The notes under the pieces: generated by a model | Database searches by the model: none | Told to the model about the DNA's origin: nothing | The model's input: the letters and a program-made list of their open reading frames with translations, nothing else | Translations under genes and position numbers: made by a program | Shown: one piece after another, positions 39,538 through 47,941 of the stretch | Layout: each line of letters opens with the position of its first letter | Position numbering within the stretch: the stretch's first letter is position 1 | Assembly (NCBI GenBank): GCA_002722295.1 | Contig: PBLF01000009.1 | Location: forward strand, 152,164 to 216,163 | Reading direction: 5' to 3' | Length of the DNA stretch: 64,000 nucleotides | Source: Stappia sp. | GTDB taxonomy: Bacteria > Pseudomonadota > Alphaproteobacteria > Rhizobiales > Stappiaceae

Positions 39538-40494
39538 TTAGCGGATTTCGGCGCTCTTGAGAATAGCAGGCGCACCGCCGGCAGGCGATTCCCGCTCGGT
39601 GCGTTGCGGATCTGCCGCGTCCTCTTCGCCATCGGACACACCAGCCGTATCTTCAGGCTCGGCTCCGGACGGCGGAAGCGCCTCGACGGGTGGTATCCGG
39701 TCACGACCCGTCACCGCCTCGGCCGCCATGGAGCGGACGCTTTCCTCGAGAAGACGCGTCAGCGCCTTGCGGTCGGCGCTCGCCTCGACCCGGACGGGCT
39801 CGCCCCAGACCACGGTCACATCGACACCGCCCTGACGCACAACATTCATGAAATGCGGGACCATTTCCATGTCGCCGTACCAGGCCACATGCGGACGGAA
39901 CTGCCGTCCCATGGGCAGGCCGTGCAGGTGGGTGTAGGCGATTGCAAGCGGCTGGATCCACATCTCGCCCGTCTCTCCGGCAACCGCATGACGGGCGGCG
40001 CCGATGAGGGCGGAGCGGAAGGGAAGCACCTCGTTGCCGCTGTTCGAGGTTCCTTCCGCGAAGAGCACCATGGCATCGCCGCCGGCAAGACGCCCGCCCA
40101 GTTCCTCGGCGGTGCGCGCGGTCGCGCTGCGGCGCTGCCGATCGACGAAGACGGAGCGCTGCAGCTTGGCGAAAAGACCGAAAACCGGCCAGTTCGCCAC
40201 CTCGGACTTGGCGACGAAAGACAGCGGGGCGCGACTGCCGAGCACCGTGATGTCCATCCACGAGACGTGGTTGGCGGTGATGAGCAAGGGCCGCCCGGCG
40301 GCCTGCCGGCCAACCTCGCGCACGCGAATGCCGACCAGCGCGCAGGCAATGCGATGCCATACGACCGGCAGGTAGCGGCGCACAGGCCCGCCCGTCTTCA
40401 TGGCAAGCCACTGAACGGGAATGAGGGGCAGGGTCACCACCGTCAGGGCACCCAGAACCAGGGTCGCGCGGACCCGGGACACCGCGCCGGGCAT
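39538..40494 (-). CDS. 1-acyl-sn-glycerol-3-phosphate acyltransferase (PlsC family)
   Basis: Lysophospholipid acyltransferase for phospholipid or ornithine-lipid type acylation at the inner membrane. The 318-residue protein has an N-terminal hydrophobic helix (about 11-30), the catalytic HX4D motif in NHVSWMD (His76, Asp81), the FVAKSEV segment, and the acceptor-binding [17 protein letters not shown] disordered acidic Pro/Glu tail follows from about residue 265. It starts three bases past the fur stop. The precise acyl acceptor cannot be read; OlsA-type enzymes look similar. Confidence 0.87.
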   Translation of the reverse strand: MPGAVSRVRATLVLGALTVVTLPLIPVQWLAMKTGGPVRRYLPVVWHRIACALVGIRVREVGRQAAGRPLLITANHVSWMDITVLGSRAPLSFVAKSEVANWPVFGLFAKLQRSVFVDRQRRSATARTAEELGGRLAGGDAMVLFAEGTSNSGNEVLPFRSALIGAARHAVAGETGEMWIQPLAIAYTHLHGLPMGRQFRPHVAWYGDMEMVPHFMNVVRQGGVDVTVVWGEPVRVEASADRKALTRLLEESVRSMAAEAVTGRDRIPPVEALPPSGAEPEDTAGVSDGEEDAADPQRTERESPAGGAPAILKSAEIR

Positions 40495-40497
40495 TGC

Positions 40498-40965
40498 CTA
40501 CTCCCTGTCCGGGGGAGACAGGGGCACGCCGTAAAGCTCGAGCCGGTGGTCGACGAGGCGGAAGCCGAGCTTGCGCGCAATCGCCTCCTGAAGCCGCTCG
40601 ATCTCTTCGTTGCGGAACTCGATCACACGCCCGCTCTTCAGGTCGATGAGATGGTCGTGATGCTCGTCCGGAACGGTCTCGTAGCGGGCCCGGCCATCGC
40701 GAAAATCGTGACGCTCGATGATGCCGGCATCCTCGAAGAGCTTCACGGTGCGATAGACGGTGGAAATGGAGATGCGCGGATCCTGCTCGACCGCCCGGCG
40801 GTAGAGTTCCTCGACGTCCGGATGATCGCTCGCGCCCTCGATCACGCCGGCGATGATACGGCGCTGCTCGGTCATGCGCATGCCCTTGGCGATGCACTGT
40901 TCCTCGAGCGACGACGTTCCGCCCGTCGCGCGCTCGCGCTGCCGGGGAGAGCCGGTGTCGGTCAT
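40498..40965 (-). CDS. fur: Fur-family metal-responsive regulator
   Basis: Transcriptional repressor of the Fur/Mur type. The 155-residue protein has the winged-helix domain (GMRMTEQRRIIAGVIEG, ISISTVYRTVKLFEDAGII) and the metal-site HHDHLID at about 102-108. The zinc-binding CxxC pair found in E. coli Fur is absent (the position reads LKSGRVIEF), as in the rhizobial Fur/Mur group, several of which respond to manganese or iron. ATG 40965 has GGAGGACAGG upstream. It heads the plsC-miaB run. The metal sensed is inferred from family only. Confidence 0.88.
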   Translation of the reverse strand: MTDTGSPRQRERATGGTSSLEEQCIAKGMRMTEQRRIIAGVIEGASDHPDVEELYRRAVEQDPRISISTVYRTVKLFEDAGIIERHDFRDGRARYETVPDEHHDHLIDLKSGRVIEFRNEEIERLQEAIARKLGFRLVDHRLELYGVPLSPPDRE

Positions 40966-41058
40966 CGCGCCTGTCCTCCTCTTGACACCTCGACGAGGCG
41001 GTCCGGCACGCCGCAAGGACACCGGACGGCCCGCGCCACGCGGCGGTTCGGGCGGTTA

Positions 41059-41559
41059 TCAGCCAAGCCGATACGCCAGATCGACACGCATGACAAGCGC
41101 GCCGCCATCCCCTTCGCTTGCCTGGTAATAGGCCTTGCGTTCGCCGACCTTGCGAAATCCGAGACGGCGGTAGAGAGCAAGGGCCGCGTCGTTCGCCGCA
41201 TCCACCTCGAGAAAGAGCGAGGCGACCCGCTCGCCATACAGGCGATGCAGGACGGTCCGCATGAGCCGACCGCCGATCCCCCGGCCGCGCTGGCGCGGCT
41301 CCACGGCGATGGTGAGGATCTCACCCTCGTCGGCCGCCACCCGCACTATAACGAAGCCGAGCGGCGCACGTGTCCCGAAGTAGCTCGCACGCCGTGCCTT
41401 GAGAACGGTCACGCCCGGCTGTGCCGCCAGCCGCGAAATCTCGTCCGCCGACCAGCCGATGGGAAAGGCGCGCTCATGCAGGTCGGCAAGCGCGTCGAAG
41501 TCATCCGAAACGGCTTCCTCGATCACCGGTTCGGGCGTGGAAAACCACCACGGGATCAT
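41059..41559 (-). CDS. rimI: Ribosomal-protein-alanine N-acetyltransferase (GNAT family)
   Basis: A 166-residue GNAT protein that likely acetylates ribosomal protein S18 or other N-termini. The acetyl-CoA-binding motif is ILTIAVEPRQRGRGIGGRLM, and LEVDAANDAALALYRRLGFRKVGERKAYY is typical of RimI. Its start overlaps the tsaB stop as ATGA, and the tsaB-rimI pair is widespread. Confidence 0.92.
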   Translation of the reverse strand: MIPWWFSTPEPVIEEAVSDDFDALADLHERAFPIGWSADEISRLAAQPGVTVLKARRASYFGTRAPLGFVIVRVAADEGEILTIAVEPRQRGRGIGGRLMRTVLHRLYGERVASLFLEVDAANDAALALYRRLGFRKVGERKAYYQASEGDGGALVMRVDLAYRLG

Positions 41560-42245
41560 GCCAGCAGCCTCTCGTCGCGAACGGCGGGACGGGCATCGGG
41601 CGGACGCAGGTACACCGGCTCGGGCCGGGCCGTGTCGCTGTCCGCGCGCGCGCCGAGGCGGGCAACCGCGACGATATCGGGATACCCCGCCTCTCCGAGC
41701 ACGATAGGCGGATTCGCCGGATCGGCGCAGGCAAGAACCGCGGTCGCGCCGCTGCCGAAGATCCGGTCTCCGGGCACAAGCCGCGCGGCAAGCCCCGCCG
41801 CCGTTTCCACGCCGGGAGCCGCCAGCGGCTGGCCGTCGCCCGAGAACGACTGCGCATAGACCTCGCCGCCCTTCGCGGCCAGAACGACATGCAGAGACTG
41901 GTTCGCGGACAGCGTCTCAAGGGTGCGGGCCTGTTCGGCCATGGCCGCGAGCGTGGTGACACCGACGGCCGGCGCGCCGACGACGAGCGCGATCCCGCGC
42001 GCGGCGGAGAGCCCGACGCGAAGCCCGGTGAAGCTGCCCGGACCGGTGGTGACGACGATCCGGTCGAGGGAGGAGAACACGGTTCCGGCCTCGGCCATCA
42101 CCTCGCCGATCATCCCCATCAGCCGCTCGGCGTGACCACGCCCGAGCAGCTCGCTCGCGCACGTAAGGCGCGCGGCCTCTCCCTCGCCATCCAGAACGGC
42201 AACGGAACAGGCCTCCAGGGCGGTATCTATGGCTAGCAGGCGCAT
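41556..42245 (-). CDS. tsaB: tRNA threonylcarbamoyladenosine biosynthesis protein TsaB
   Basis: Partner of TsaD in forming t6A37 in ANN-decoding tRNAs. The 229-residue protein has LLAIDTALEACSVAVLDG, HAERLMGMIGEVM, and the TGPGSFTGLRVGLSAARG core. ATG 42245 agrees with the family start; no good Shine-Dalgarno is seen, which suggests low expression or a leaderless-like start. It is coupled to rimI. Confidence 0.93.
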   Translation of the reverse strand: MRLLAIDTALEACSVAVLDGEGEAARLTCASELLGRGHAERLMGMIGEVMAEAGTVFSSLDRIVVTTGPGSFTGLRVGLSAARGIALVVGAPAVGVTTLAAMAEQARTLETLSANQSLHVVLAAKGGEVYAQSFSGDGQPLAAPGVETAAGLAARLVPGDRIFGSGATAVLACADPANPPIVLGEAGYPDIVAVARLGARADSDTARPEPVYLRPPDARPAVRDERLLA

Positions 42246-42396
42246 GAGAGAAGAAAACCAGTTCGCGGCACGGCCGTCGATGAGACCAAATGACCAGAGG
42301 TGGCGGCCACGCGGGCCCAACGGGAGAAACCTGCCCTTAATCGAGCCGGCACCGCACGGCAAGGCGAAACCGTTCGCGTCCACCGGGCGGCGGAAC

Positions 42397-42428
42397 GAAA
42401 AAGGCCCGGCTCACAGGCCGGGCCTTGT
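42397..42428 (-). terminator. Intrinsic terminator of the Nfu gene
   Basis: Stem AAGGCCCGGC (42401-42410) / GCCGGGCCTT (42417-42426), loop of six, followed on the minus strand by TTTTTCG. It lies 26 bases past the nfu stop and separates it from tsaB. Confidence 0.88.
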
Positions 42429-42451
42429 CGCGATGAGCAGCCTCGTCGCGC

Positions 42452-43006
42452 TTACATGGCGCGGACTTCCTCCACCTCGGGCACGAAATGGCGCAGGAGG
42501 TTCTGGATACCGTGCTTCAGCGTCGCCGTGGACGAGGGGCACCCCGAGCAGGCCCCGCGCATGGACAGATAGACGACCCCGTCGCGGAACCCGCGGAAGG
42601 TGATGTCGCCGCCATCCTGGGCAACGGCCGGGCGCACGCGCGTCTCGATCAGTTCCTTGATGGTCTCGACGGTCTCGCCGTCGGCATCCTCGAAGAACTC
42701 CTCGTCACCGGTCTCGCCGCCGGCCGTCGCCATGACCGGCTGGCCGGACATGAAGTGCTCCATGATCGCGCCGAGCACGGCCGGCTTGATATGCTGCCAG
42801 TCCACGTCGCCCTTGGTGACGGAAATGAAGTCGTGACCGAAGAAGATGCCCTCGATCCCCTCGACGGAGAAGAGCTTCTCGGCAAGCGGCGATGTGCTGG
42901 CATCCTCCGCCTTGCGGAAATCCATCGTCCCCTCGGACAGCACGATGCGCCCGGGAAGGAACTTCAGCGTCGCCGGATTCGGCGTGGCTTCTGTCTGAAT
43001 GAACAT
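42452..43006 (-). CDS. NifU-like Fe-S scaffold/carrier protein (Nfu)
   Basis: Carries Fe-S clusters to target apo-proteins. The 184-residue protein has the N-terminal Nfu_N domain (MFIQTEATPNPATLKFLPG) and a C-terminal NifU domain with VRPAVAQDGGDITF and the cluster ligands Cys153 and Cys156 in CSGCPSS. This is the mitochondrial-type Nfu1 architecture common in alphaproteobacteria. ATG 43006 has GAGG nine bases upstream; ATG 43015 lies directly on that site. It lies downstream of a Usp gene. Confidence 0.93.
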   Translation of the reverse strand: MFIQTEATPNPATLKFLPGRIVLSEGTMDFRKAEDASTSPLAEKLFSVEGIEGIFFGHDFISVTKGDVDWQHIKPAVLGAIMEHFMSGQPVMATAGGETGDEEFFEDADGETVETIKELIETRVRPAVAQDGGDITFRGFRDGVVYLSMRGACSGCPSSTATLKHGIQNLLRHFVPEVEEVRAM

Positions 43007-43223
43007 GATCGTCATCCTCGTTGACGGCATCCGCCATCGTCGTTCGCGGCAGGCTCGGCCCAGGTTTGAGCCAAGCGCCTAAGGGAAGCGAACGCGGATG
43101 CCCCGCGTTGCGGTCGCTTGTTGGCCCCATTATAGGGCTCTCGGGCCTCCGAGACCAGATTGGAATTATTCCAGACTGAAGATTTCCGCGGGGAAGGCGC
43201 CGCCCGCGGGAACGATGGAGGGG

Positions 43224-43718
43224 TCAGGCCAGGGTGGCGATCGACTCGTCGTCGAGCGTGCCGGGCACGATGGTCACGGGGATCGGGAAGCTGCCGGCGC
43301 CCTTGCCGGCAATCGCGGTCACGAGGGGCCCCGGCCCCTCCGTGTCGCTGCCGGCGGCCAGCACGAGGATGGCGATGTCGGCGTCTTCCTCGATGAGGGC
43401 GAGGATTTCCTCCGAGCGATTTCCCTCCCGCACGGTCTGCTCGGGCTCGGTGCGCGCGACCGCGCGCACCCTGTCCGCCGCCCGCGAGAGATGCGTCGAG
43501 GCTTCCTCATGCGCCTCGGCGCGCATGATGTCCTCGACGCCTATCCAGTGCTGGAAGTCGCCGGGCGCGACGACATAGAGCAAGACCACCGTTCCACCCG
43601 TGCGCTCGGCACGTTTGGCTGCGTAGAAAATGGCGCGGTCGCATTCGCTCGTGTCGTCGACGACGACGAGGAACTTTCGCTTGTGACCGTCCTCGAAGCT
43701 CTTTCGGATAGCTACCAT
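43224..43718 (-). CDS. Universal stress protein (UspA family)
   Basis: A 164-residue single-domain Usp: KFLVVVDDTSECDRAIFYAAKRA at the start and ADIAILVLAAGSDTEGPG near the end. The ATP-binding G-2X-G-9X-G-S/T motif is not clearly present (the end reads TAIAGKGAGSFPIPVTIV), so it may be a non-nucleotide-binding type. No Shine-Dalgarno is obvious. It is downstream of hslU and upstream of nfu on the same strand. Confidence 0.85.
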   Translation of the reverse strand: MVAIRKSFEDGHKRKFLVVVDDTSECDRAIFYAAKRAERTGGTVVLLYVVAPGDFQHWIGVEDIMRAEAHEEASTHLSRAADRVRAVARTEPEQTVREGNRSEEILALIEEDADIAILVLAAGSDTEGPGPLVTAIAGKGAGSFPIPVTIVPGTLDDESIATLA

Positions 43719-43786
43719 GGATCAATGCTGCCACCGCCCCGGCGGTGCTGCAAGCGGCATCGCACGGGGCGGGAGGCACCGCCTCC

Positions 43787-45091
43787 CTAGAGAATGAAAC
43801 GCGACAGATCGATATTCTTCGCGAGCTCGCCGATGTTCTCGCGCACATAGGCGCCATCGATCACCACCGCTTTCTCGCCGAGATCCGGAGCCGTGTAGGA
43901 AATCTCGTCGAGAACGCGTTCCATCACCGTCTGCAGGCGGCGGGCTCCGATGTTCTCCACCGTCGAATTGAGATCGACGGCGATGGTGGCGAGTTCCTCG
44001 ATCGCGTCCTCGGTGAAGGTGAGCTCCACCCCTTCCGTCTTCATCAGCGCCACATACTGCTTGATGAGGCTCGCTTCCGTATCGGTGAGGATGGCGCGGA
44101 AATCGTCCCTGGTAAGCGCCTTCAGTTCGACACGGATCGGAAGGCGCCCCTGGAGCTCCGGCAGGAGATCGGAGGGCTTGGCGACGTGGAAGGCGCCCGA
44201 GGCGATGAAGAGCACGTGGTCGGTCTTGACCGGTCCGTGCTTGGTCGAGACGACCGTCCCCTCGATCAGCGGCAGCAGGTCACGCTGCACGCCTTCGCGC
44301 GAGACGTCCCCGCCGGAGCGTTCGCCCCGCGCGCAGATCTTGTCGACCTCGTCCAGGAAGACGATGCCGGAGTTCTCCACCAGATGGATGGCTTCCTCGA
44401 TCACCTTGTCCTCGTCGAGAAGGGCATCCGCCTCCTGCTCGATGAGGACCTGATAGCTTTCGCTCACGCTGATGCGGCGCGGCTTGGTCTGTCCGCCCAG
44501 CGCCTTGCCCAGCATGTCGGAGAGATTCATCATACCGACGCTGCCGCCCGGCATGCCCGGGATCTCGAAGCCCGGCATCTGCGGCTGCGCCTTCACCTGG
44601 ATCTCGATCTCGCGGTCGTCCAGTTCGCCGGCACGCAGCTTCGTGCGGAAACTGTCGCGGGTCGAAGGGCTGGCGTTCTTGCCCACGAGCGCGTCGAGAA
44701 CCCGCTCCTCGGCCTGAAGGTGCGCCTTGGCCTCCACCGACTTGCGCTTGGCCGTTCGCACCAGGGCAATGCCGGCCTCGACGAGATCGCGGACGATCTG
44801 GTCGACATCGCGGCCGACATAGCCGACTTCCGTGAACTTGGTCGCTTCGACCTTGACGAAGGGCGCGTTGGCCAGTTTCGCCAGGCGGCGTGAAATCTCG
44901 GTCTTGCCCACGCCGGTCGGGCCGATCATGAGAATGTTCTTCGGCATCACCTCCTCGCGCAGCCCTTCATCGAGCTGCTGGCGGCGCCAGCGGTTGCGCA
45001 GCGCGATGGCGACGGCGCGCTTGGCATCCTTCTGGCCGATGATGTGCCGGTCCAGTTCGGAGACGATCTCGCGGGGAGAGAGTGTGGTCAT
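43787..45091 (-). CDS. hslU: ATP-dependent protease ATPase subunit HslU
   Basis: AAA+ unfoldase of the HslUV protease. The 434-residue protein has [29 protein letters not shown], Walker A GPTGVGKT at 57-64, the intermediate domain, Walker [10 protein letters not shown], and the C-terminal [18 protein letters not shown] with a final LSRFIL that docks into HslV. Translation starts with ATG 45091, 25 bases past the stop of the DUF2157 gene. That gene separates it from hslV, an unusual arrangement. Confidence 0.97.
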   Translation of the reverse strand: MTTLSPREIVSELDRHIIGQKDAKRAVAIALRNRWRRQQLDEGLREEVMPKNILMIGPTGVGKTEISRRLAKLANAPFVKVEATKFTEVGYVGRDVDQIVRDLVEAGIALVRTAKRKSVEAKAHLQAEERVLDALVGKNASPSTRDSFRTKLRAGELDDREIEIQVKAQPQMPGFEIPGMPGGSVGMMNLSDMLGKALGGQTKPRRISVSESYQVLIEQEADALLDEDKVIEEAIHLVENSGIVFLDEVDKICARGERSGGDVSREGVQRDLLPLIEGTVVSTKHGPVKTDHVLFIASGAFHVAKPSDLLPELQGRLPIRVELKALTRDDFRAILTDTEASLIKQYVALMKTEGVELTFTEDAIEELATIAVDLNSTVENIGARRLQTVMERVLDEISYTAPDLGEKAVVIDGAYVRENIGELAKNIDLSRFIL

Positions 45092-45115
45092 GAGCGTGTC
45101 TTTCCCTCGATGAAG

Positions 45116-46222
45116 CTAGTCGAATGCCGGAACGCAGCGGGCCACCGGCCCGATCGCGAACGGTCGTGCGATCCGCCGGCGCACATGCGACCAGGCGGAC
45201 CCGAGAACGAGAATGAAGCCGCCGAGCAGCACCATGGTAAGAGCCAGAACGGTCTCTTCGGACGCCGCCGTCTCCGCCAGAAGGCGGCCGACCGCATATC
45301 CGAAATAGCCGAGCCCGGAGACGAGCAGCGCGCGCCGGTCGACGACGAGCGCCACCAGCGCCAGCACGAGAAAGCCGGCAATCATCAGCCCCGCCGACAA
45401 CACGGTGGTGTTCGCCGGCATCAGGCTCATCAGCGAATGGACGATCATCGGCGCAGCCAGAAGATGCAGCCAGAACGCCTTGTCGCTGGCAACCGTCACG
45501 CGTTCCCTGTCGCGCGCGTCGTAGTACATGGCCAGCGCAAAGCAGGCCAGGCCGCCGCCAAGCCAGAACCAGACCGGGTTGCGGTGGAAAACTCCCGGCA
45601 GGGCCGCCTCGACGAAGACGGCAGCCAGAAACACCAGCGTTCCGGCCACGACGGCCGTACCCACCGGAACACGGAAGCGCCAGTAGTGCAGGGCACCGCC
45701 GGCAAAGCCCACGAACGCGGGCACCAGCATGAGCGGCGATGCCGGCTCCTGTGAAAGCGCTCCTCCAAGTCCGGGCGCCCCGCTTGCAAGCCCGATGGCT
45801 GCAAAGAGAAACGTCGGGGCGAATGTCACGGAAAGGACGAAAGACGGCAGTGCCAACCGCATCCGCCGCGCGAACACCTCCGACAGCACCCAGATCGCGG
45901 CCGCGATCGTTCCGGCGGCAAACCAGAAGGGATCCGCACCCCGCAACGCCGCGCCAAGTCCGAACAGGAGCACCAGGATACCGATGGTGATGAAAATGTC
46001 GTGGAAGCCGCGCGCGAACCGCACTTCCTCGGCGTCCACATGGCGCACGGTGTCAACGGCGTGGTGTTCCGCCGCCGCAGCGCCCGCGTTGTCGGGCGCC
46101 TCCCAGAAGACTGCCAGTTCCTCGGCCTGACCGGCGGACAGGATACCCGCATCCACGGCCCGCGCGAGCCGCGTCCGGTCAAGCGGCGCAACATCGCGCG
46201 AAAGGATGGCCTCAGTCGGCAT
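45116..46222 (-). CDS. DUF2157 multi-pass membrane protein
   Basis: A 368-residue inner-membrane protein of unknown function. The N-terminal soluble part (about 1-70, with a helical [26 protein letters not shown]) is typical of DUF2157. About ten hydrophobic segments follow from about 75 to 350, with short loops. Its ATG 46222 lies within the last codons of hslV (11-base overlap) and it ends 25 bases before hslU, so it is part of an hslV-DUF2157-hslU unit. Many Rhizobiales have an acetyltransferase gene at this point instead, as I recall. A stress role is inferred from context only. Confidence 0.82.
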   Translation of the reverse strand: MPTEAILSRDVAPLDRTRLARAVDAGILSAGQAEELAVFWEAPDNAGAAAAEHHAVDTVRHVDAEEVRFARGFHDIFITIGILVLLFGLGAALRGADPFWFAAGTIAAAIWVLSEVFARRMRLALPSFVLSVTFAPTFLFAAIGLASGAPGLGGALSQEPASPLMLVPAFVGFAGGALHYWRFRVPVGTAVVAGTLVFLAAVFVEAALPGVFHRNPVWFWLGGGLACFALAMYYDARDRERVTVASDKAFWLHLLAAPMIVHSLMSLMPANTTVLSAGLMIAGFLVLALVALVVDRRALLVSGLGYFGYAVGRLLAETAASEETVLALTMVLLGGFILVLGSAWSHVRRRIARPFAIGPVARCVPAFD

Positions 46223-46769
46223 CAAGCGTCTCGACCGTCAGGTTTCCGTTCGTATAGACGCAAATGTCGGCGGCGATCGCCATCGCCTTGCGGGCAATCT
46301 CCTCGGCGGAAAGCTCCGTGTCCGCGAGCGCGCGCGCGGCCGACAGCGCGTAGTTGCCGCCCGAGCCGATGCCCATGACACCGCCTTCCGGCTCGAGAAC
46401 GTCACCGGTTCCCGTCAGCACCAGGGAAACGGACTTGTCGGCGACCAGCATCATCGCCTCGAGCCGGCGCAGGTAACGGTCCGTGCGCCAGTCCTTGGCC
46501 AGTTCCACGCAGGCACGCATGAGCTGGCCCGGATACTGCTCGAGCTTGGCTTCAAGGCGCTCGAACAGGGTAAAGGCATCGGCGGTCGCGCCCGCGAAGC
46601 CGGCGATGACGTCACCTTTCGCCAGCGGGCGCACCTTGCGTGCCGTGCTCTTGATAACCGTCTGGCCGAGCGAAACCTGCCCGTCGCCGGCGATCACCAC
46701 CTTGCCGCCCTTGCGGACGCTCAGGATGGTGGTTCCGTGCCAGCCGGTGGGGTCGTCCTGCGCGTGCAT
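46212..46769 (-). CDS. hslV: ATP-dependent protease peptidase subunit HslV
   Basis: Proteolytic core of HslUV. The 185-residue protein has the processed N-terminal nucleophile threonine in [21 protein letters not shown] (Thr13), [18 protein letters not shown], and the C-terminal [12 protein letters not shown] and [15 protein letters not shown] 46769 is used; the frame upstream overlaps the FMN reductase promoter side and is not conserved. Residues before the active threonine would be removed on maturation. Confidence 0.96.
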   Translation of the reverse strand: MHAQDDPTGWHGTTILSVRKGGKVVIAGDGQVSLGQTVIKSTARKVRPLAKGDVIAGFAGATADAFTLFERLEAKLEQYPGQLMRACVELAKDWRTDRYLRRLEAMMLVADKSVSLVLTGTGDVLEPEGGVMGIGSGGNYALSAARALADTELSAEEIARKAMAIAADICVYTNGNLTVETLDAD

Positions 46770-46829
46770 CCTCGCCTCGTTTCTCGTAGCGACCGGCGCG
46801 GGGAACGCGCCAGTATCTCCAGAGGGCCT

Positions 46830-46855
46830 ATGTAAGGGGCATGGCGGCGAATGCA
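46830..46855 (-). promoter_or_regulatory. Weak heat-shock-like -10 upstream of hslV
   Basis: CTTACAT on the minus strand (46836-46830) fits the alphaproteobacterial sigma32 -10 pattern CYTAYNT, but no CTTG is found 17-18 bases upstream (the position reads near GTTT). Listed as a weak candidate because hslV is commonly heat-inducible. Confidence 0.25.
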
Positions 46856-46876
46856 AACAGCCGGGATGTCGCGCCT

Positions 46877-47458
46877 TCAGTCCCGCAGGCGAATTTCGTC
46901 GATCAGCCGGCGAACCATCGTCTGCAGCATCTTCGAGGCACGCTCATTTGTGAGTTCGCCGTGCTCGTCGAAGGCCGATCCGGCCGCGGGCACGGTGATC
47001 ATGTCGGGAATGACGAGCGCGCCAAGGCCGATTTCCATGATCGTGCGCAAGCCCATCAGCCCCCGCATCCCGCCAAGCGCGCCAGGAGAGGCCGCGCCCA
47101 GCGCGAAAACCCTGTCCTTGAAGGCGGAGGCCGGCGCCTCGCCCTGCTCCGACTGACGCGACACCCAGTCGAGCGTGTTCTTCAGCAGCGGAGTCACGGC
47201 GGTGTTGTATTCCGGCGAGGCGATGAAGACGCCGTTATGGCGCTGGAACTGGGCCTTGAGCTTGCGGGCGGCCTCGGGAAGGCCCTTTTCCTTTTCCAGA
47301 TCCTGGTCGAAAATCGGCATAGGATAATCGGCGAGGGAAATCTGGGTCACCCTGGCATCGGCAAGCGCCGCATGCTTGGCCACCAGGCCGGCAAGCTGGG
47401 TGTTGTAGGACCCGGCGCGAATCGAGCCGGAGAGAACGAGAATCCGAACGTCTTTCAT
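46877..47458 (-). CDS. NADPH-dependent FMN reductase
   Basis: Flavodoxin-fold oxidoreductase of the ChrR/SsuE-like group, 193 residues: [20 protein letters not shown] at the FMN phosphate site, [12 protein letters not shown], and [23 protein letters not shown]. These enzymes reduce FMN, quinones, azo dyes or chromate; the substrate cannot be assigned. ATG 47458 has AAAGGAA five bases upstream. It is divergent from the MmcQ/YjbR gene with 92 bases between them. Confidence 0.9.
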   Translation of the reverse strand: MKDVRILVLSGSIRAGSYNTQLAGLVAKHAALADARVTQISLADYPMPIFDQDLEKEKGLPEAARKLKAQFQRHNGVFIASPEYNTAVTPLLKNTLDWVSRQSEQGEAPASAFKDRVFALGAASPGALGGMRGLMGLRTIMEIGLGALVIPDMITVPAAGSAFDEHGELTNERASKMLQTMVRRLIDEIRLRD

Positions 47459-47550
47459 GGCGTTCCTTTCTTGACGTTGCACCTGCGCCGGAAACCGCCG
47501 GACGCGAAGAGGGCGCGGCCCGGCAGAAAGCCCAGCACGTACGGAACGCA

Positions 47551-47907
47551 ATGACCAGAGAGAAGTTCGACAAGATCTGCGCGGAACTCACCTCCACCAC
47601 CCATGTGGTGCAATGGGGCGGGGCATCGGTATGGAAGGTTGGCGGAAAAATCTTCGCCATCTGCTCGAACTGGGGCGAGGGTCAGCGCGACGCCGTATCG
47701 TTCAAGTGTTCCGAACTCAGCTTCCGCATCCTGACCGAACTGCCCGGGGTGGTGCCCGCCCCCTATCTGGCGCGGGCATCCTGGGTGCAGGTGCGAGACG
47801 CCTCGACGCTCGACGAGGAAGATCTCGCCGCCCATATCGCCGAGGCGCACCGGCTTGTGGCGAGCCGGCTCACGCGGGCAAGGCGCGCGGAACTGGGGCT
47901 CGCCTGA
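47551..47907 (+). CDS. MmcQ/YjbR family DNA-binding-like protein
   Basis: A 118-residue protein of the CyaY-like-fold MmcQ/YjbR family: KVGGKIFAICSNWG, then VSFKCSELSFRILTELPGVVPAPYLARASWVQV. The biochemical role is unknown; the fold resembles a double-wing DNA-binding motif. It is transcribed alone, divergent from the FMN reductase and converging on mdeB. Confidence 0.87.
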   Translation: MTREKFDKICAELTSTTHVVQWGGASVWKVGGKIFAICSNWGEGQRDAVSFKCSELSFRILTELPGVVPAPYLARASWVQVRDASTLDEEDLAAHIAEAHRLVASRLTRARRAELGLA

Positions 47908-47941
47908 ACGGCCCCTGCCCGGACGCGCTCGCGTGCCCGCG

